This document shows positions 1 through 12,890 of a stretch of DNA of 64,000 bases, one piece after another; position 1 is the stretch's first letter, and each line of letters opens with the position of its first letter. The position numbers and the translations under genes are program-made. Source of the stretch: Polyodon spathula. Lineage: Eukaryota > Chordata > Actinopteri > Acipenseriformes > Polyodontidae. A model generated the notes under the pieces. The model worked only from the letters and a program-made list of their open reading frames with translations, did no database searches and was not told the DNA's origin. The stretch covers positions 73,228,413 through 73,292,412 of the forward strand of contig NC_054539.1 in the NCBI RefSeq assembly GCF_017654505.1. Reading direction: 5' to 3'.

Positions 1-191
1 AGGAGTCCCAGTCCTGGTCCAGGAGGACCGGTGTCCCTCCTGGTTTTTGTTCCAACTGTACCCTAAATGATTTAATTGGATCAATTAAGTTTCTACTAAG
101 CACATAAGTGGTCCAATTAAGTAATTTAGGGTAAAGATGCAACAAAAATCAGGAGGGACACTGGCCCTCTAGGACCAGGATTGGAGACCCC
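1..191. repeat. Foldback (long inverted repeat) MITE-like element
   Basis: The left arm (about 1-82) and the reverse complement of the right arm (about 107-191) match over roughly 80 bases. Both read through AGTCCTGGTCC..., TGTCCCTCCTG, TTTTTGTT, TACCCTAAAT and TTAATTGGA with scattered mismatches. The loop is only about 25 bases. This is the form of a short non-autonomous foldback element. It lies in the intron upstream of the first visible exon. The left end may be clipped by the window edge, so no target-site duplication can be read. Confidence 0.7.
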
Positions 192-1121
192 TGCTGTACA
201 ATGTAGCTAATCAAGCTCTTAGTAAACCCTAGAATTGGTGAAAATGCAATAGTAGCCTTATTTCCATCCTTGCACTGTAAAATTGTTATTTCTGTTTCTT
301 CAGTAAAATTATGTCTTCATGTGTGCATGCAGTAGGATGGCTTCAGCCTGATCACAGACACAATTTAGATTTCTGTAGTTAATTAACCAAATCTGGGTAT
401 TGGACTCGCCACACTGTTAGTCTTCTACAAATGAATGCAAGCTATGTTAGTCTTCTACAAATTAATGCAAGCTACACTAAAAACTAATGTAAGTTTATGT
501 AACCTTGGTGGTGTTTCACAATGACGGGGTCCTTCTGGCAGTGCAGGTAGGTCGCTGGAGCTCCTGGTGCTGTCCGCTGATGCACAACGCCTTGATATCA
601 TGGTTTGGAGCACAGCCAGCTGTCCTTCCCCTTCTTATCCCTGACTTGGCTTGCTAACTGGCGTTTGAAAATGAGTGCTTAACTTGTTTCAGACACTAGC
701 CCCCATAATGCTGTTTATTTACATGACGTGAGTCACGATCCAAGAAATACTGATGCTTGCAGTTTTATCAGCGCTTGTTTAAGTAGGTACCTTTCCTTGG
801 TTCTCTCTACTAGTTTAAGTCAGTGTACTAGAAGAAATGTTAATTATTTTTGAAGGTAAATATATAATTCTAACTTGGGTAGGACACATTTCTGCGAATT
901 GGTGGAAAGCCTCCACATTATCCTCAAAAAAAGATCATGCAAAATGAGGTCCATGAGAAATTGGGGGAGGATGGAGGGACTATAATAAACAATTAGCCTG
1001 TCGTTTATTTAAATCTGAGCAGTTATGTGCTGATACACACTGTATATTTTGTTCCATGTTAATGTTAAAATGCTGTGTACAGTAATAATGAAACCAGTTG
1101 TATTTCATTCCTTGTTGTAAG
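192..1121. other. Intronic sequence upstream of first visible exon
   Basis: No coding or RNA feature is recognised here. A 30-bp unit starting TGTTAGTCTTCTACAAAT is tandemly duplicated at about 415-474. The stretch is assumed to be the intron after the unseen first coding exon, because the midasin frame begins only at 1122 with no in-frame Met that matches the family N-terminus. Confidence 0.6.
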
Positions 1122-3067
1122 ATATGGACCCAGCAGGACCGTCAGTGTATCCTGAACACGTTAGCTCGCTTACTGCTGGACAGAGAATACACGTTGCTGA
1201 TTGGACGCCACCTGCGGCCTATAGTTCTGGACTTGCTGGAAAGAAATGCAGAGATTATCAAAGCAGATGGCCGAATCAACCATGACCTACATGAAAGACT
1301 GTGTGTCGCTCTGAGCAAACTCCTGGAGGTCAGCCCTGATGCACTCCCGTAAGTGTTGGTCACTGAGTTAAAAATGAAACAATATTGCTCCAGAGTGGTG
1401 CATCCGGTAAGGGCAGGCCCAGGCTATTCCATTGCTGACCATGGACGCGAGCGGCACACAATTAGCTGAGTGCATTTGACAGTTGAACCCAGACAGAACT
1501 ATGTTTCGGTAATGATAGTGTCATTTAGTACACAGGTGATAGATACAACTTTAAAACCATCCAAGGAGTGAAGGAACACAAAGGGGCCCCATCTGGAACA
1601 ATAAGCTATTAGGGGTGCAGATATTCAAATGCAGCTTGAAATTTGTTTGGTAAAAATGAACACGCTCATATTTGTTCAAATAACAGAATTAATAAGTGAT
1701 TATATCAGAAAGATACCATGCAGAGAAAATCAATGCCTGGATGTCTCTTGAAAGAAGTAACACCCATTCTGTAAGTTTCTGAGTGTTTGGTGGCTAGTTC
1801 TGATCACTCTGCTGTATCAGAGGGTCTGTCATACATGGAGTGTTTAGAAACGTCATTTAAATCTAAAAAAAAGACGGGAAACCCGATATTCACGCACTTC
1901 ATGTGTTTATGTAGAACCTTATTGGTCCCCTTTTAATTCTGCAATTCTCCCATTTCTTTATTTTCTTAGGTTTGCGCTCAGGTACTTCAGAGATGCCCCA
2001 CCAGTATTCCAGAGACTCTTTCTGACCACTGCGGAATCAGCTGCAATCCAGTATGGCAGAAAGAGGATGAAACTGCGGGACCTGATGGGGGCGACTCTGA
2101 GGTTCCTGCAGAGTGACTGTGCCAGGTTCAGGGATCTGTGGGACTGGAGCGTCTGCATGTCACTGCTCCGAACCACTGATGTGTTAGTGCGATGGTTTGT
2201 ACACGTTATTTCTTTAGATCTATTATTTTATTAGTGAATGCTTATAGACATAGCATAGTACTTAGGGTATTCTACAGTTTTTTTTTTTATTTGATCGTGT
2301 TCAAACTATTAATTATTTGTTCAAGTTGTAATTATCTTTATCAGAATACAGACGTTCAGATACTGTAGATCGATTCACTACGAACACTTTTTCAGCATGA
2401 CACAAACATTTTACTCCCACTTTTTTAAAACAATTTATAACGGCTGTGAACTCTTATCATCTGATAAATACTAAGTAATGAAAGCAGTCAATGTTAAACT
2501 TCTTTTTTTTTTCTACAACAGGTTTGTAAATAACACTGGCTGCAAACATAAACTCGACCACTGTTTCAGCACTGAGTCAACAAAAACATTACTGAAAGGT
2601 CACGAAAATAAAATATATGTGCCATTTAAGTAATTTTATACTTTTTTTTTTTTAGGTATACAGCACACTGTCTGGCTATGGTGTCACACATGACAGATAA
2701 GCAGAAAATGATCTTTCTCAAGAAGATTTTCAGTAATGAAGAACTCATGCATCACAAACTAAAGTAGGTCCAATACACTGTGTGGCTTGATCATTGACCC
2801 CAATTCTCTTCTGTCTATGAATGACTTGACTGCTCCTCAGACTCTCATTGCAAGCATCCTGTTTAAATCCTCAGCTCCCTGGAAGAGGCACAGCAGCTTA
2901 GTGTCGAGAAGGCACTGATTCTGGCCAACCCAGAAACTACACTCTGGCATTGCGAGAAGAGTGTCAAGTACACAAGGGGGCTAGTTGTGTCTGGTGACCT
3001 TTCACGCAATGTAGTTGCCATATGTGGAGTTGTATTGCCAAGAAAGCAGCTCCCACAGCAACATCAG
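1122..3067 (+). CDS. MDN1: MDN1 N-terminal domain (exons 1-4)
   Basis: Exons: 1122-1348, 1970-2194, 2656-2763, 2875-3067. The product starts IWTQQDRQCILNTLARLLLD and continues through a helical segment (LLERNAEIIKADGRINHDL, FALRYFRD, RRMKLRDLM, LWDWSVCM) to GVVLPRKQLPQQHQ. This is the segment before the first AAA module in vertebrate midasins. Phases are 0 at the start of exon 1, then 2, 2, 2 and 0. Exon 1 uses the acceptor TTGTAAG at 1120-1121, chosen because the homologous Trp-Thr-x-Gln-Asp follows at once and the frame upstream is not midasin. The initiator Met and about 34 residues must lie on an exon upstream of the window. No splice or frame damage is seen. Confidence 0.93.
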
Positions 3068-6000
3068 GTCAGTGCAGACAGATCTGTCTTTCATTCACTG
3101 TACGCTTTGTGTCTGTTTTAAAAATGCCTGGTTAAACCTATATTTTATAATATGTTTGCTAGTTTTGTAATTAACATTATAGCTTAGGGGTTAATTCAAT
3201 CAGCAACGTAGCCAAATAGTAGCCAACCTATAGCCTCAGGTAAAAGCCACAGCATATTACTATACCAAGGAATCCACCTGAATCACCTGTATGCTTTGTG
3301 TTTGCTATCGAGCAATTCTACAGTTCCGGCTGCAATGTACTGTGCTGCTCCATATCCCACATTTGATTTCCATGCTGGTGAATTGAATAGATACATCCTG
3401 TCTACCCACATGAAAAGACACATTGCATTCCATAAATAGCTTATTTTTCTGTTGTTGCTTAAGATAGATCTAAGTCCTTTCCTGCTTGTGTGTGCCTCTT
3501 TAAGTGCATTTATTTAACTGAAAATAATTCGATTTGCTATGTTTCCTCCTTGTAGGGTGTTTTAAAAGACCTTGTGTTAGTGGATTCTACCTGTCAGAGC
3601 TTGCAAAGACTGGCCATGGCCGTGGCCTCTCGGAATGCTGTGCTGCTAGAAGGACCTATTGGATGTGGCAAAACAGCTCTGGTGGAATATCTGGCTGCTG
3701 TGACAGGCCACGTCAAACCGCCACACATTCTCAAAGTGCAGCTGGGAGATCAGACTGACAGCAAGGTAAAGAAAGAGCTCTGGGTTGGGTTGGGTGTAAT
3801 ATTTCCTCCTTTCACCATTTCCTTTTCACCAAAAAATTAGGGAGACCGGTATATCTGTTACTTAGAGTTTAAAGCCATTTGTGCCTCAACTTAATGCATG
3901 AAAAAGCTGAGGTTCACAAAAAGGAACTCAGGAAGTGTTTGTTTTTTTTTTCCTTCTCAAATGCTAACATGGCAGCATAAAGAATGATCTCCTTCTTGCA
4001 ATGAAGTGTAAATTGCAGCAAAAGTCAGTTCTAGTGGAGTCTTGTTTATACAGCTCTGAAACACCAGTGGAAAAGTCATTTCCAAGCCCAGACGCAGCAG
4101 GATCAAATGAAACTGGAGCCTATATGTTTATGTTGAATAGCATATGATCACATGATCATCGCAGAGCCTGTCCTTCATCCTTCTGCCGAAGGGTCTTCAT
4201 TACTTAATGCTGCTGATTCTTCAACTGCTCAGATTACTAAGTGCAGTTTGTGATTGGCCTAACACTAGAACCACCGATATTTCAGACTACATACAACCGT
4301 CGCACCCACAAAATGTGCATCTCCATTTCAGAACGGCTTTGATATGAAAAACAAACAATCGGATACAACTTAATATTTTTATTTATGAACAGCATACATA
4401 ACATTTTCAGAGCAGAAACACGGTATTTACATTGAACATTTTTTTTTTGAAGAGCACTTACAAATAAACATTGAAAAACTAATAAACTAAATGCAATAAA
4501 CTTCTGTGTAAACAGGTGTAGAAAGCTGTATGCACATATAAAATTATAAAACATAAATAACTAGTTATAAAAATAGTATAAAACAAAAATATAACATGAC
4601 TTATCCAACGTAAAACGCATTTAGTTCAAAGGCTCTGTTTATTCAGAGTACATACGCGGAGATATTTGCAAAAGCCGTTCAAAAAGCAGCTGTGGCGGTG
4701 CTAGTGTTAAACATTCTGTCACGTCTTTAATAGATGCGAGTTGTTTTCCTTCCTTATTTACACTTGCATGGGCCTGCAATATAGAACAAGCTGACAAATA
4801 GTCAAAGTAAATTAAATTGTGTTTTTTTTTTTTTTTTTGTTTGCAGATGTTGCTGGGAATGTACCGGTGCACAGATATTCCAGGGGAGTTTGTTTGGCAG
4901 CCTGGAACCTTGACACAAGCAGTGTCTAATGGATACTGGATCCTACTGGAGGATATAGACTATGCACCATTAGATGTGGTAGGTGTATTCCAAATTTGTT
5001 TGTAAGTCTATTTTTGTTTCTGAATTTCTCATATAGTGAAAGGTTTAAAAAGGTGTATAGTGGTACTAAGACTTTCAGATTTGTTGTGCTGAATGAAGTG
5101 TAACGGGCAATGTGGTGTGATGCACCACCGTGGTGAAGTCTGTGCCCTGTCAGTGAGGTGAGGTGATGTTAAAAGCAATATAATCGCCATTCGAGCCCGG
5201 CTCTTTTGCATGGTGAGTAAGACACTCTTGTAGTGTACCGGGTCTCTGGTCCATGCCCAGCCTCCTCCATTATACTCAAGCAAGCAAAGAACCAAGAGAT
5301 ATTGGGTTTTATATTTTAATCTAAAATAAACTTCCTGGATAAATATAAGTAAATCAACATAAAACATTAGCATATCTGAAGAGACCTCACACTAAACCAA
5401 AGCAGACAAACAGCTTGTGTTATACTTCGTGAATATTGCAGATCTCTGTGCTGATCCCTCTTTTGGAGAATGGAAAGCTGCTGATTCCAGGGCGCGGGGA
5501 TTGCATTGAAGTAGCCCCAGGATTCCAGTTCTTTGCAACTCGAAGGTAAGAAATCCCTACCTTCCTTTTGTGCAGTTTTGAAAGCACTTGCCAACAAAGC
5601 ACCCACTGTTGGACATTAAACATGTCTGTCTGATGTGGGCGTAGTGAATGAAACGGACAGGGATGAGGTAATTGGGGTATCTGCGTTACAGATCATTGAT
5701 ATGTTCCTTTTCTGTATGTCGAAATCTTGATGGCATCTCATCTTTCAACACAGTGCAACACATTCTGATCAGATACTCAGTCGATTGTAGTTTGCATTAT
5801 TGATGGCACTTTGCTAATACAGGCATCGAGCCTAAATTGTACAGTGTGTTAGGTGGACAGACTCAGGAGTGGGGCCTTTATGTCTGTATTGTAGTTAAAG
5901 CATCCTCATACAGGAACACATTTATTTCCTTTAATCTTATGTTTTGCAGGCTATTCACATGTCTTGCTATGTGTGTTTTTGTTTGTAAGGTTGTTTGGCA

Positions 6001-9000
6001 GTGCTGGAGCTTGGTATAGACAACAGAATACCCATGCTGCTTTGCTGGATAAACACTGGACCAAAATACAGCTGGGTAATATGAGCAGGGCTGAGCTGAA
6101 GGAGGTAAGTTTATATTTCACAATGAAGTCATACAATAAACCGGAATAGGCTTCTGTATATCTACAGGTTAACTGTATCTTCAGGTTCGCACTTCCGGTT
6201 GTGATGAAACTTGGTAAGGACATTCCAAGTTCCGAAGGGAATTTGGATCTAGGTCTTATTAAAGAGTTATAATCAGGGGACATGCATTGCATTCTCCTTT
6301 TTTTGGGGGGTGGGGGGCTGCATAATTTTGAATGGTATGTACTGTATTTATAGCTTTACATATGTTTTTTTTTTGCTGTTTTTGTTTTTCAATTTTCATG
6401 TCCTTTTTGATTAACATTTCAATGGAACTCGCGCACAAATGTAAATTCCTTTTTTATAGGTGGTACTTAACAGGTACCCGTCTCTAGCAATTGTGGCGGA
6501 GCGCCTTTTGGACATCTACTGTCAGCTGACTGGAGACAAACACCAGGCAACAGAGAGTCTTCCTCCTGGTAACCAGGGAAACCAAGCTGCTGCTGACAGG
6601 CCCCAGCCAAAGAGTGAAGACAGAGGACAGAGTCTTGAAGGAAGGGGCTTGTCACTCAGGTAGGACTTCCATTCCAGAGGTTTTTGTAACATTTGCTGCT
6701 TTATTGTTCGTTGGTGACGGTCTACTTGCATTCTTCCATGATTTACCCTTCTGTACATCACTCTATGTCGAGAGACCGTGTTGTCTTCGTGTAGTTTCAT
6801 TAAAAGGCCCACAAACGTCCTCCGTCCTTACCACTTTGTCCGTCTATAAATTGTACAGGCCTGATTTCTCCTGCTTGATCTTGTCAGGCCTCAGAAGTTC
6901 CATAGAAAATCAGATGCCAGCAGTGTTCTGGGAAATTAACATCAGATAACCAGCCAGCCAGCCAGCCCTCTGGTTATTAATTAGCTTTCCACTGGATGCT
7001 GATCAAACCCATGGCAAATTGATTGTTTTCCCTTGTAGAGTGTTTGGGCTTCAGTGTGGCGGAGGCTGTGTTGAAGGTGTCATGTGAGGAGAGCCTCTAA
7101 TGATGACATCCTTTTTAAATCCCTTGCAGAGACTTGCTGAAGTGGTGTGAAAGGATTCTCAATAATTTTGACAGCACATGCTCCTCTACTGCCCTCAACA
7201 TTTTCCTCGAGGTAAGAACCAAGCATTTGAGTTTAAATGTTCTCAGGTCTAGTTGCCTTCTAACTGGGTGGTCCTGTAGCTGTGTTAAGTCATTAAAGGA
7301 GGGGTTTAATTTGGACCGGTCATCTTGTAAAGTCTAATTATCTCTACCTTGCTTATCCAGAGCTTGGAGTATAATACCTTTTTTCCGATGTACAACGAGC
7401 CATGCTGGGACTGGCAGGAGGAGCCTGGGTGTGTTTCCACTGCAGAGCCCGAGCCATGCAAAAGATGTCGCACGCATTGAATGTGTCCAGTCACGTTTAG
7501 ATGATGTGATATTAAGAGACGCTGTGTTTGAGTTGAATGGCAGATTCAGAGGTTATGTTGTGTTTTTCTTCATATATTACTGAATGCAACTGAAATGCAA
7601 CAAGGGCTGACTAATCAAAGAAAAGAGAGAGCAGTCATTTGGATCTGATGAGCAAGATACTGGGCCTTTATCACCACAAAGTAATGAAGAAAATCATAAG
7701 CCCCGCCCCAGGCCCTGGCCCTGCTTGGCTCCGAACCAGATTCAGATGTGTTGTGAGGCAGAGTTTCACGGTTTTATTCTTCTTCGGCTTGGCAAACACC
7801 AGTGGAAAACCACCCGTACCGTGAGGACCTGGGGCCTGGGGCCCTCACGGCTTGGGTGGGCCGGTGAAAAACCACCCGTATAGAGGACCTGGGGCCTGGG
7901 GCCCTCACGGCTTGGGTGGGCCGGTGGAAAACCACCCGTATAGAGGACCTGGGGCCTGGGGCCCTCACGGCTTGGGTGGGCCGGTGGAAAACCACCCGTA
8001 TAGAGGACCTGGGGCCTGGGGCCCTCACGGCTTGGGTGGGCCGGTGGAAAACCACCCGTATAGAGGACCTGGGGCCTGGGGCCCTCACGGCTTGGGTGGG
8101 CCGGTGGAAAACCACCCGTATAGAGGACCTGAGGCCTGTGCCCCTACGACTTGGGTGGGCCGGTGGAAAACTACCTGTATTGTGAGGACCTGGGGCCCTC
8201 ATGGCTCAGGTGGGCCAGTGGAAAAAGGGGGTTAAAGATGACTGTACTTTCATGACAAGAATGATAAAGTATTTTCAGAAAGGCTGCACGGGTGATGACT
8301 TTTTGAAACATATTTTTTTCATCCAAATCCCATGCCCAGTTGCAATTTCTGAATTAAAGGGAACTCTCCTCTTGCGTCCAGTGTGCCCTCTGCTCTATTA
8401 TTCAAATCAGTATCGCTTTTTAGGTAGTGTAAGGAACAAAATTACACATTTTAAATAGGGTTGTACAGTATCTTTAATTCTGTTTTTGTTAATAAGAAAG
8501 TCAGAACAGTTCCTAACCAACAGCAGTTAGATGATCTTTTGGCCTCAGTAAGACTGTATAAATAAACCAACATGTTTTGCTATCTAATATCAGTCATTTA
8601 GCATCTAAATCCCAGGATTAAACTTCTTCTGACTGAGGCATGTCAAAGGAGGTCTCTGTGGCCCTCGAGGGCGAGTCCGCCTGTGTGCTTGTTTATCATG
8701 AGAGTGGAAATGATCCCAGTACATGTATGTTCTGTTCTCCACAGGCTCTGGACTGTTTTACCGCAATGCTATCTAAACCAGACAGCAGATACAAGATGGC
8801 AGAGATTATTGGGAGCAAACTGAACATTTCAAAAGAAAAGGTACTTGCCGAAGTTAGATCATCTGTTTAAGACTCTGTATGTATTGTTCTTTCTTATTGC
8901 TGAAGATCTCAAACATTACCATTCCTGACAGTCCAACAGTGATCTTCATTTTACAAAATACAATTCCTAGATGTCTGTTTAATTTGTTCTTCCAAAGTCT

Positions 9001-12000
9001 TGTCCCCGAAGCTCTGTATTTGATATATTTTTCAAATGCTGTTGGTATTCTTTTGTTAAAGTAAAAACAGAACTGTTAATTAATAATTGCACTTTGATAT
9101 ACAGACCCAAATACAGTGCTTCTTAAATATTTCACAATGCTTTAATTCAGCAATTGATAATTCACTCTTTTGATTAGTTCATGGTTAAGCCATGTTGACA
9201 GTAGATAGTACAGGTAGTATGTTTTTCTGTACAAGGATCCTTCACTAATTATGTGTTTTAAATGTTCGGATATTTCAACTAAACTAAGTTGTTGAGTGCC
9301 AGGGAATGTAATGTATGCGTGTCTAAATACTTCAACAGGCAGAACATTTCTGTCAGATGTACAAACCAGGAATTACCTTCAAGGAACTGGAGGTTACTGT
9401 GGGGAGAGCTACTGTTGCCCGGATTCAGAAAGCGGCAGTCACACTGCGCATGTAGGTTATTATTGTTGTGATACCCGCTTGGCATGTGTATAGACAGAGG
9501 GGCCAGCACATACTTGATAGGTTGATAGGCTGCGTGTTCTCTCACTGGTGGTCTCTCTGTATTGCTCAGAGCTTCTGTCGGTCGCACTCTGCCATTGAAA
9601 GGTTTTCGTGGACTATCTGTTTGTGTGGTGTTGATGGATAACAGATCTGTTTGTCTCTGCTTTTTTATAAAGCCTCTGGTTTGGCTGCATGTCTAATATA
9701 TAAAAATGAAAATAAGTTTAATATTTTAAGGAGATTCTGTGTGCATGTTTTCCTGTTGAGGTGTTTTTGTTATTTACGTGTGGTTATTTGTGTTTTTTAA
9801 ATCAGTGAAAAACAGACATTTGCAGCAACTCGTCCCTCCTCCGTGCTCCTGGAACAGTTGGCTGTCTGTGTGAATAAAGGAGAGCCTGTTCTGCTAGTAG
9901 GAGAGACAGGAACGGGAAAGACAGCCACAGTGCAGTACCTCGCGAGTATCGCAGGTAACCAGTCCTTTACACTAAGTCTTTAGTGGCGTAACATGATTAC
10001 TTTGAATGCATTGCATCCATTCCAGTCCAGTGGTGTCTTGCTGTGAAATTCAGAACGGAGCTGCGCTTCGATACTACAAACAATCCTGCTACCGGTACAT
10101 GTTTTATAACAACTTTTTAAAATGTGTGAAATCATTTCCGATTTCTGTTGTTGTTTTGATTTGGACCCCCGAACGAGTTTAGTCAAGAAATGGCAGTTCC
10201 TGCTCTTCCTGCGTCTGGCTTATCCGAACAGCCTGTAGCCCTTCATTAACGGAGGGAGTGGTAGGGAACAACAGAGTTGGCTGCAAATTGAAGGACTGAG
10301 CTCAAGGTTCTATCTAAAAGACGTTTGCAAAGAGGCCATAAACAGGGTTCAAAATGTATCTGTGTTGAAGCATAGTCTTTTGAAAATTAAAGTAAAGATC
10401 CGCCAGGTAAAATAATCCATGAATTAATTGGTTTAATATAAAATATGTACCCATTGTATTGCTATTTATTTTAAAGTGTACTTTGTGATATAAACAGACT
10501 AAGTGATTGTTTGTGGGTCCAGTCCTCCATTTACAGTCTTTTCAACTGTTAAGTTATCTGCAGGATTCATCTTTGCATTGTTCAACTTTGTGTATCTCAG
10601 TGCCACCCTTACCTTTTTCCATTTTGGTGTTCAGGTCCAAAGTGCGTGACGTTGCTATAGGCAGCATGCTGGTTGTGTCGTTAGACTGCAGTTTAACGCA
10701 ATATCTGTGCACTGTATTTTAGGACAATTAAGCCGTATACAAAGTAGTTTGTTATTGCAGTTTCTGTTGGTCCTGTACATGCATTTTGATTGATCTGTTG
10801 CTCTGGAACTTGCTCTTTAATCATGGCATCCATATAAAAATGAAATTGTGTGCGTTGCAGGACTCCGACTAAGAGTTATCAACATGAACCAGCAGAGTGA
10901 CACAGCAGATCTCCTGGGAGGGTGCGTTGCATGCATTTATTTTTAACAGTAGAATCTAAATTAAAATCATAGTTCATGCAACACATTTCCCAAACCCATT
11001 GAAAGGATTATTAAATTTTAGGCAAAAAAAATCAACTTGTGGGCTTATGTTTATAGCTAGAAGCAATGTAATGTAATGTAATACCGGTAGTTCCAATTCC
11101 AGAATCTTAGTTACATTTTCATGTTGACCCCACCCCCAAATATACATATTTATATTTTTCAAAAACATTTTAGAAGATTCTATACAACAGTTACATGTTA
11201 GCTAACCCCCTTTATTTTGTATTTATTATAATGTGCAATACCAGAGTCTAAACTATATAATTCAGCCACAGATTTTTGCTTTTAATATGCATGTGTTTGC
11301 AGGTACAAGCCTGTGGATCATAAGCTAGTTTTGCTGCCCCTGCGGGAGTCCTTCGAGGACTTGTTCTCCCAGACCTTCTCCAGGAGACAGAATAGCACCT
11401 TCCTCGGGCATGTGCAGTCATGCTTCAGGGAGAAGCGCTGGCAGGACCTGCTCAAACTCATGGACCATGTGTGCAAATCTGCTGTCAACAAGGAACCTCA
11501 GAAGAAGCAAAATGGTACGCCCTAGTGTGTACAGTTAAACACAATATTTAGTGGTGAACAGCAATAACTTGACCATGCTTGATCATACAAGTACACTGTT
11601 TTGGGAATACGTTCAGCAGGGAACAGGATTCTGGTATATAACAAAATTGGCAAGGCGGGTGGTGACACATTACAGAATGGGATTGGCCTAATGATGTTAT
11701 TTCATGAGCTTTTTACCACCGAATCCAGTGAATGCATTTTCAAAACCAATTTTCCACTATAATAAATAGTTTCAAAGTTATTGCTGTCGAAAGTGTCTAA
11801 TAACCCTTATGTTAATTCTGTACATAGAGGGGCTGTACAAATGTTAGAGACCTCTGTCATGCTGCAGAGTATACTGTTAAGATACCATGAGCAGCCAGGA
11901 CTGATTCAACACAACAGGCCTGCAAGGCGCCGTCCATGATAAACTGTAATTCCTTCAGGAGAGCTGGGGCTGGCCATTGTGTCTAAACTGACTTGCAACA

Positions 12001-12850
12001 TGAAACGTGTAACTAGAACAGAAAACATGTCATAGGCCTGCATGCAAATCTGTACAGTTTGTCTAAAACATGTAAATGGATTAGCCATGACCTGCACATT
12101 TGTTTAGACTCTTTGTCTGATTGTGTCTTTTTTTTTTTTTAGCAGCGTTGTTGAAGGAGCAGTGGGAAGCATTCAGCTTGAGGTTAAGCCAGGCCCAACA
12201 ACAGATAAAACAGACTGAAACTGCTCTCGTCTTCTCCTTTGTAGAGGTGATTTCCTTTACTCTGCTTTACAAGTGGGCCACATACCTTTCTCTCCATCCT
12301 GCTTGTTTTTCTGAGCTACTGCTTCTACACAGTTTCACTGGGAGATGGGCTAATGTACTAATACTGTTGCAAGAAATGTTTTGTGAGATGCTGCTTTTAC
12401 ATGGCTTTGTCTCTGCAGGGTACATTGGCACAAGCTGTGAAGAAAGGAGAATGGATCTTGCTGGATGAAATTAATTTAGCCGCTGCAGAAACCCTGGAGT
12501 GTTTGAGTGGGTTACTGGAAGGAAGTGCCGGGTCTTTAGTTTTGCTGGACAGGGGAGACACAGGTTAGTTCAGCTCAACTTCTGCTTCGTGCACGCCAGG
12601 TCTCCAAACCTAAATATGTTTTTACATCTACCCCTTCAAAGGAGAGACATTCTGTTTTTGCAAACCTTGTCCACCTATATCAACATTACAGGAATCTAAA
12701 TAAAATGCTAGATATTGCTTTAATGTGTTCTTGTTTCCCATTAGACCCCCTAATACGTCATCCTGATTTCCGGCTGTTTGCGTGTATGAATCCGGCTACA
12801 GACGTTGGGAAGAGAAACCTTCCTCCTGGGATAAGAAATAGGTACATCAT

Positions 12851-12890
<40 letters not shown>

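Noticed and set aside
5110..5280. Possible tRNA-derived SINE with a B-box-like ATTCGAGCCC in intron 6
   Set aside because: No convincing A box at the right distance and no tail repeat, so no call was made.
7774..8235. Open frames of 89-142 codons on both strands in intron 10
   Set aside because: They are pure translation of the 60-bp minisatellite, with no conserved domain and no link to flanking exons.
8290..8355. GTGATGA ... CTGA pair resembling C and D boxes of a snoRNA in intron 10
   Set aside because: No terminal stem pairs the two boxes, no internal C'/D' boxes are clear, and such short motifs are common by chance.
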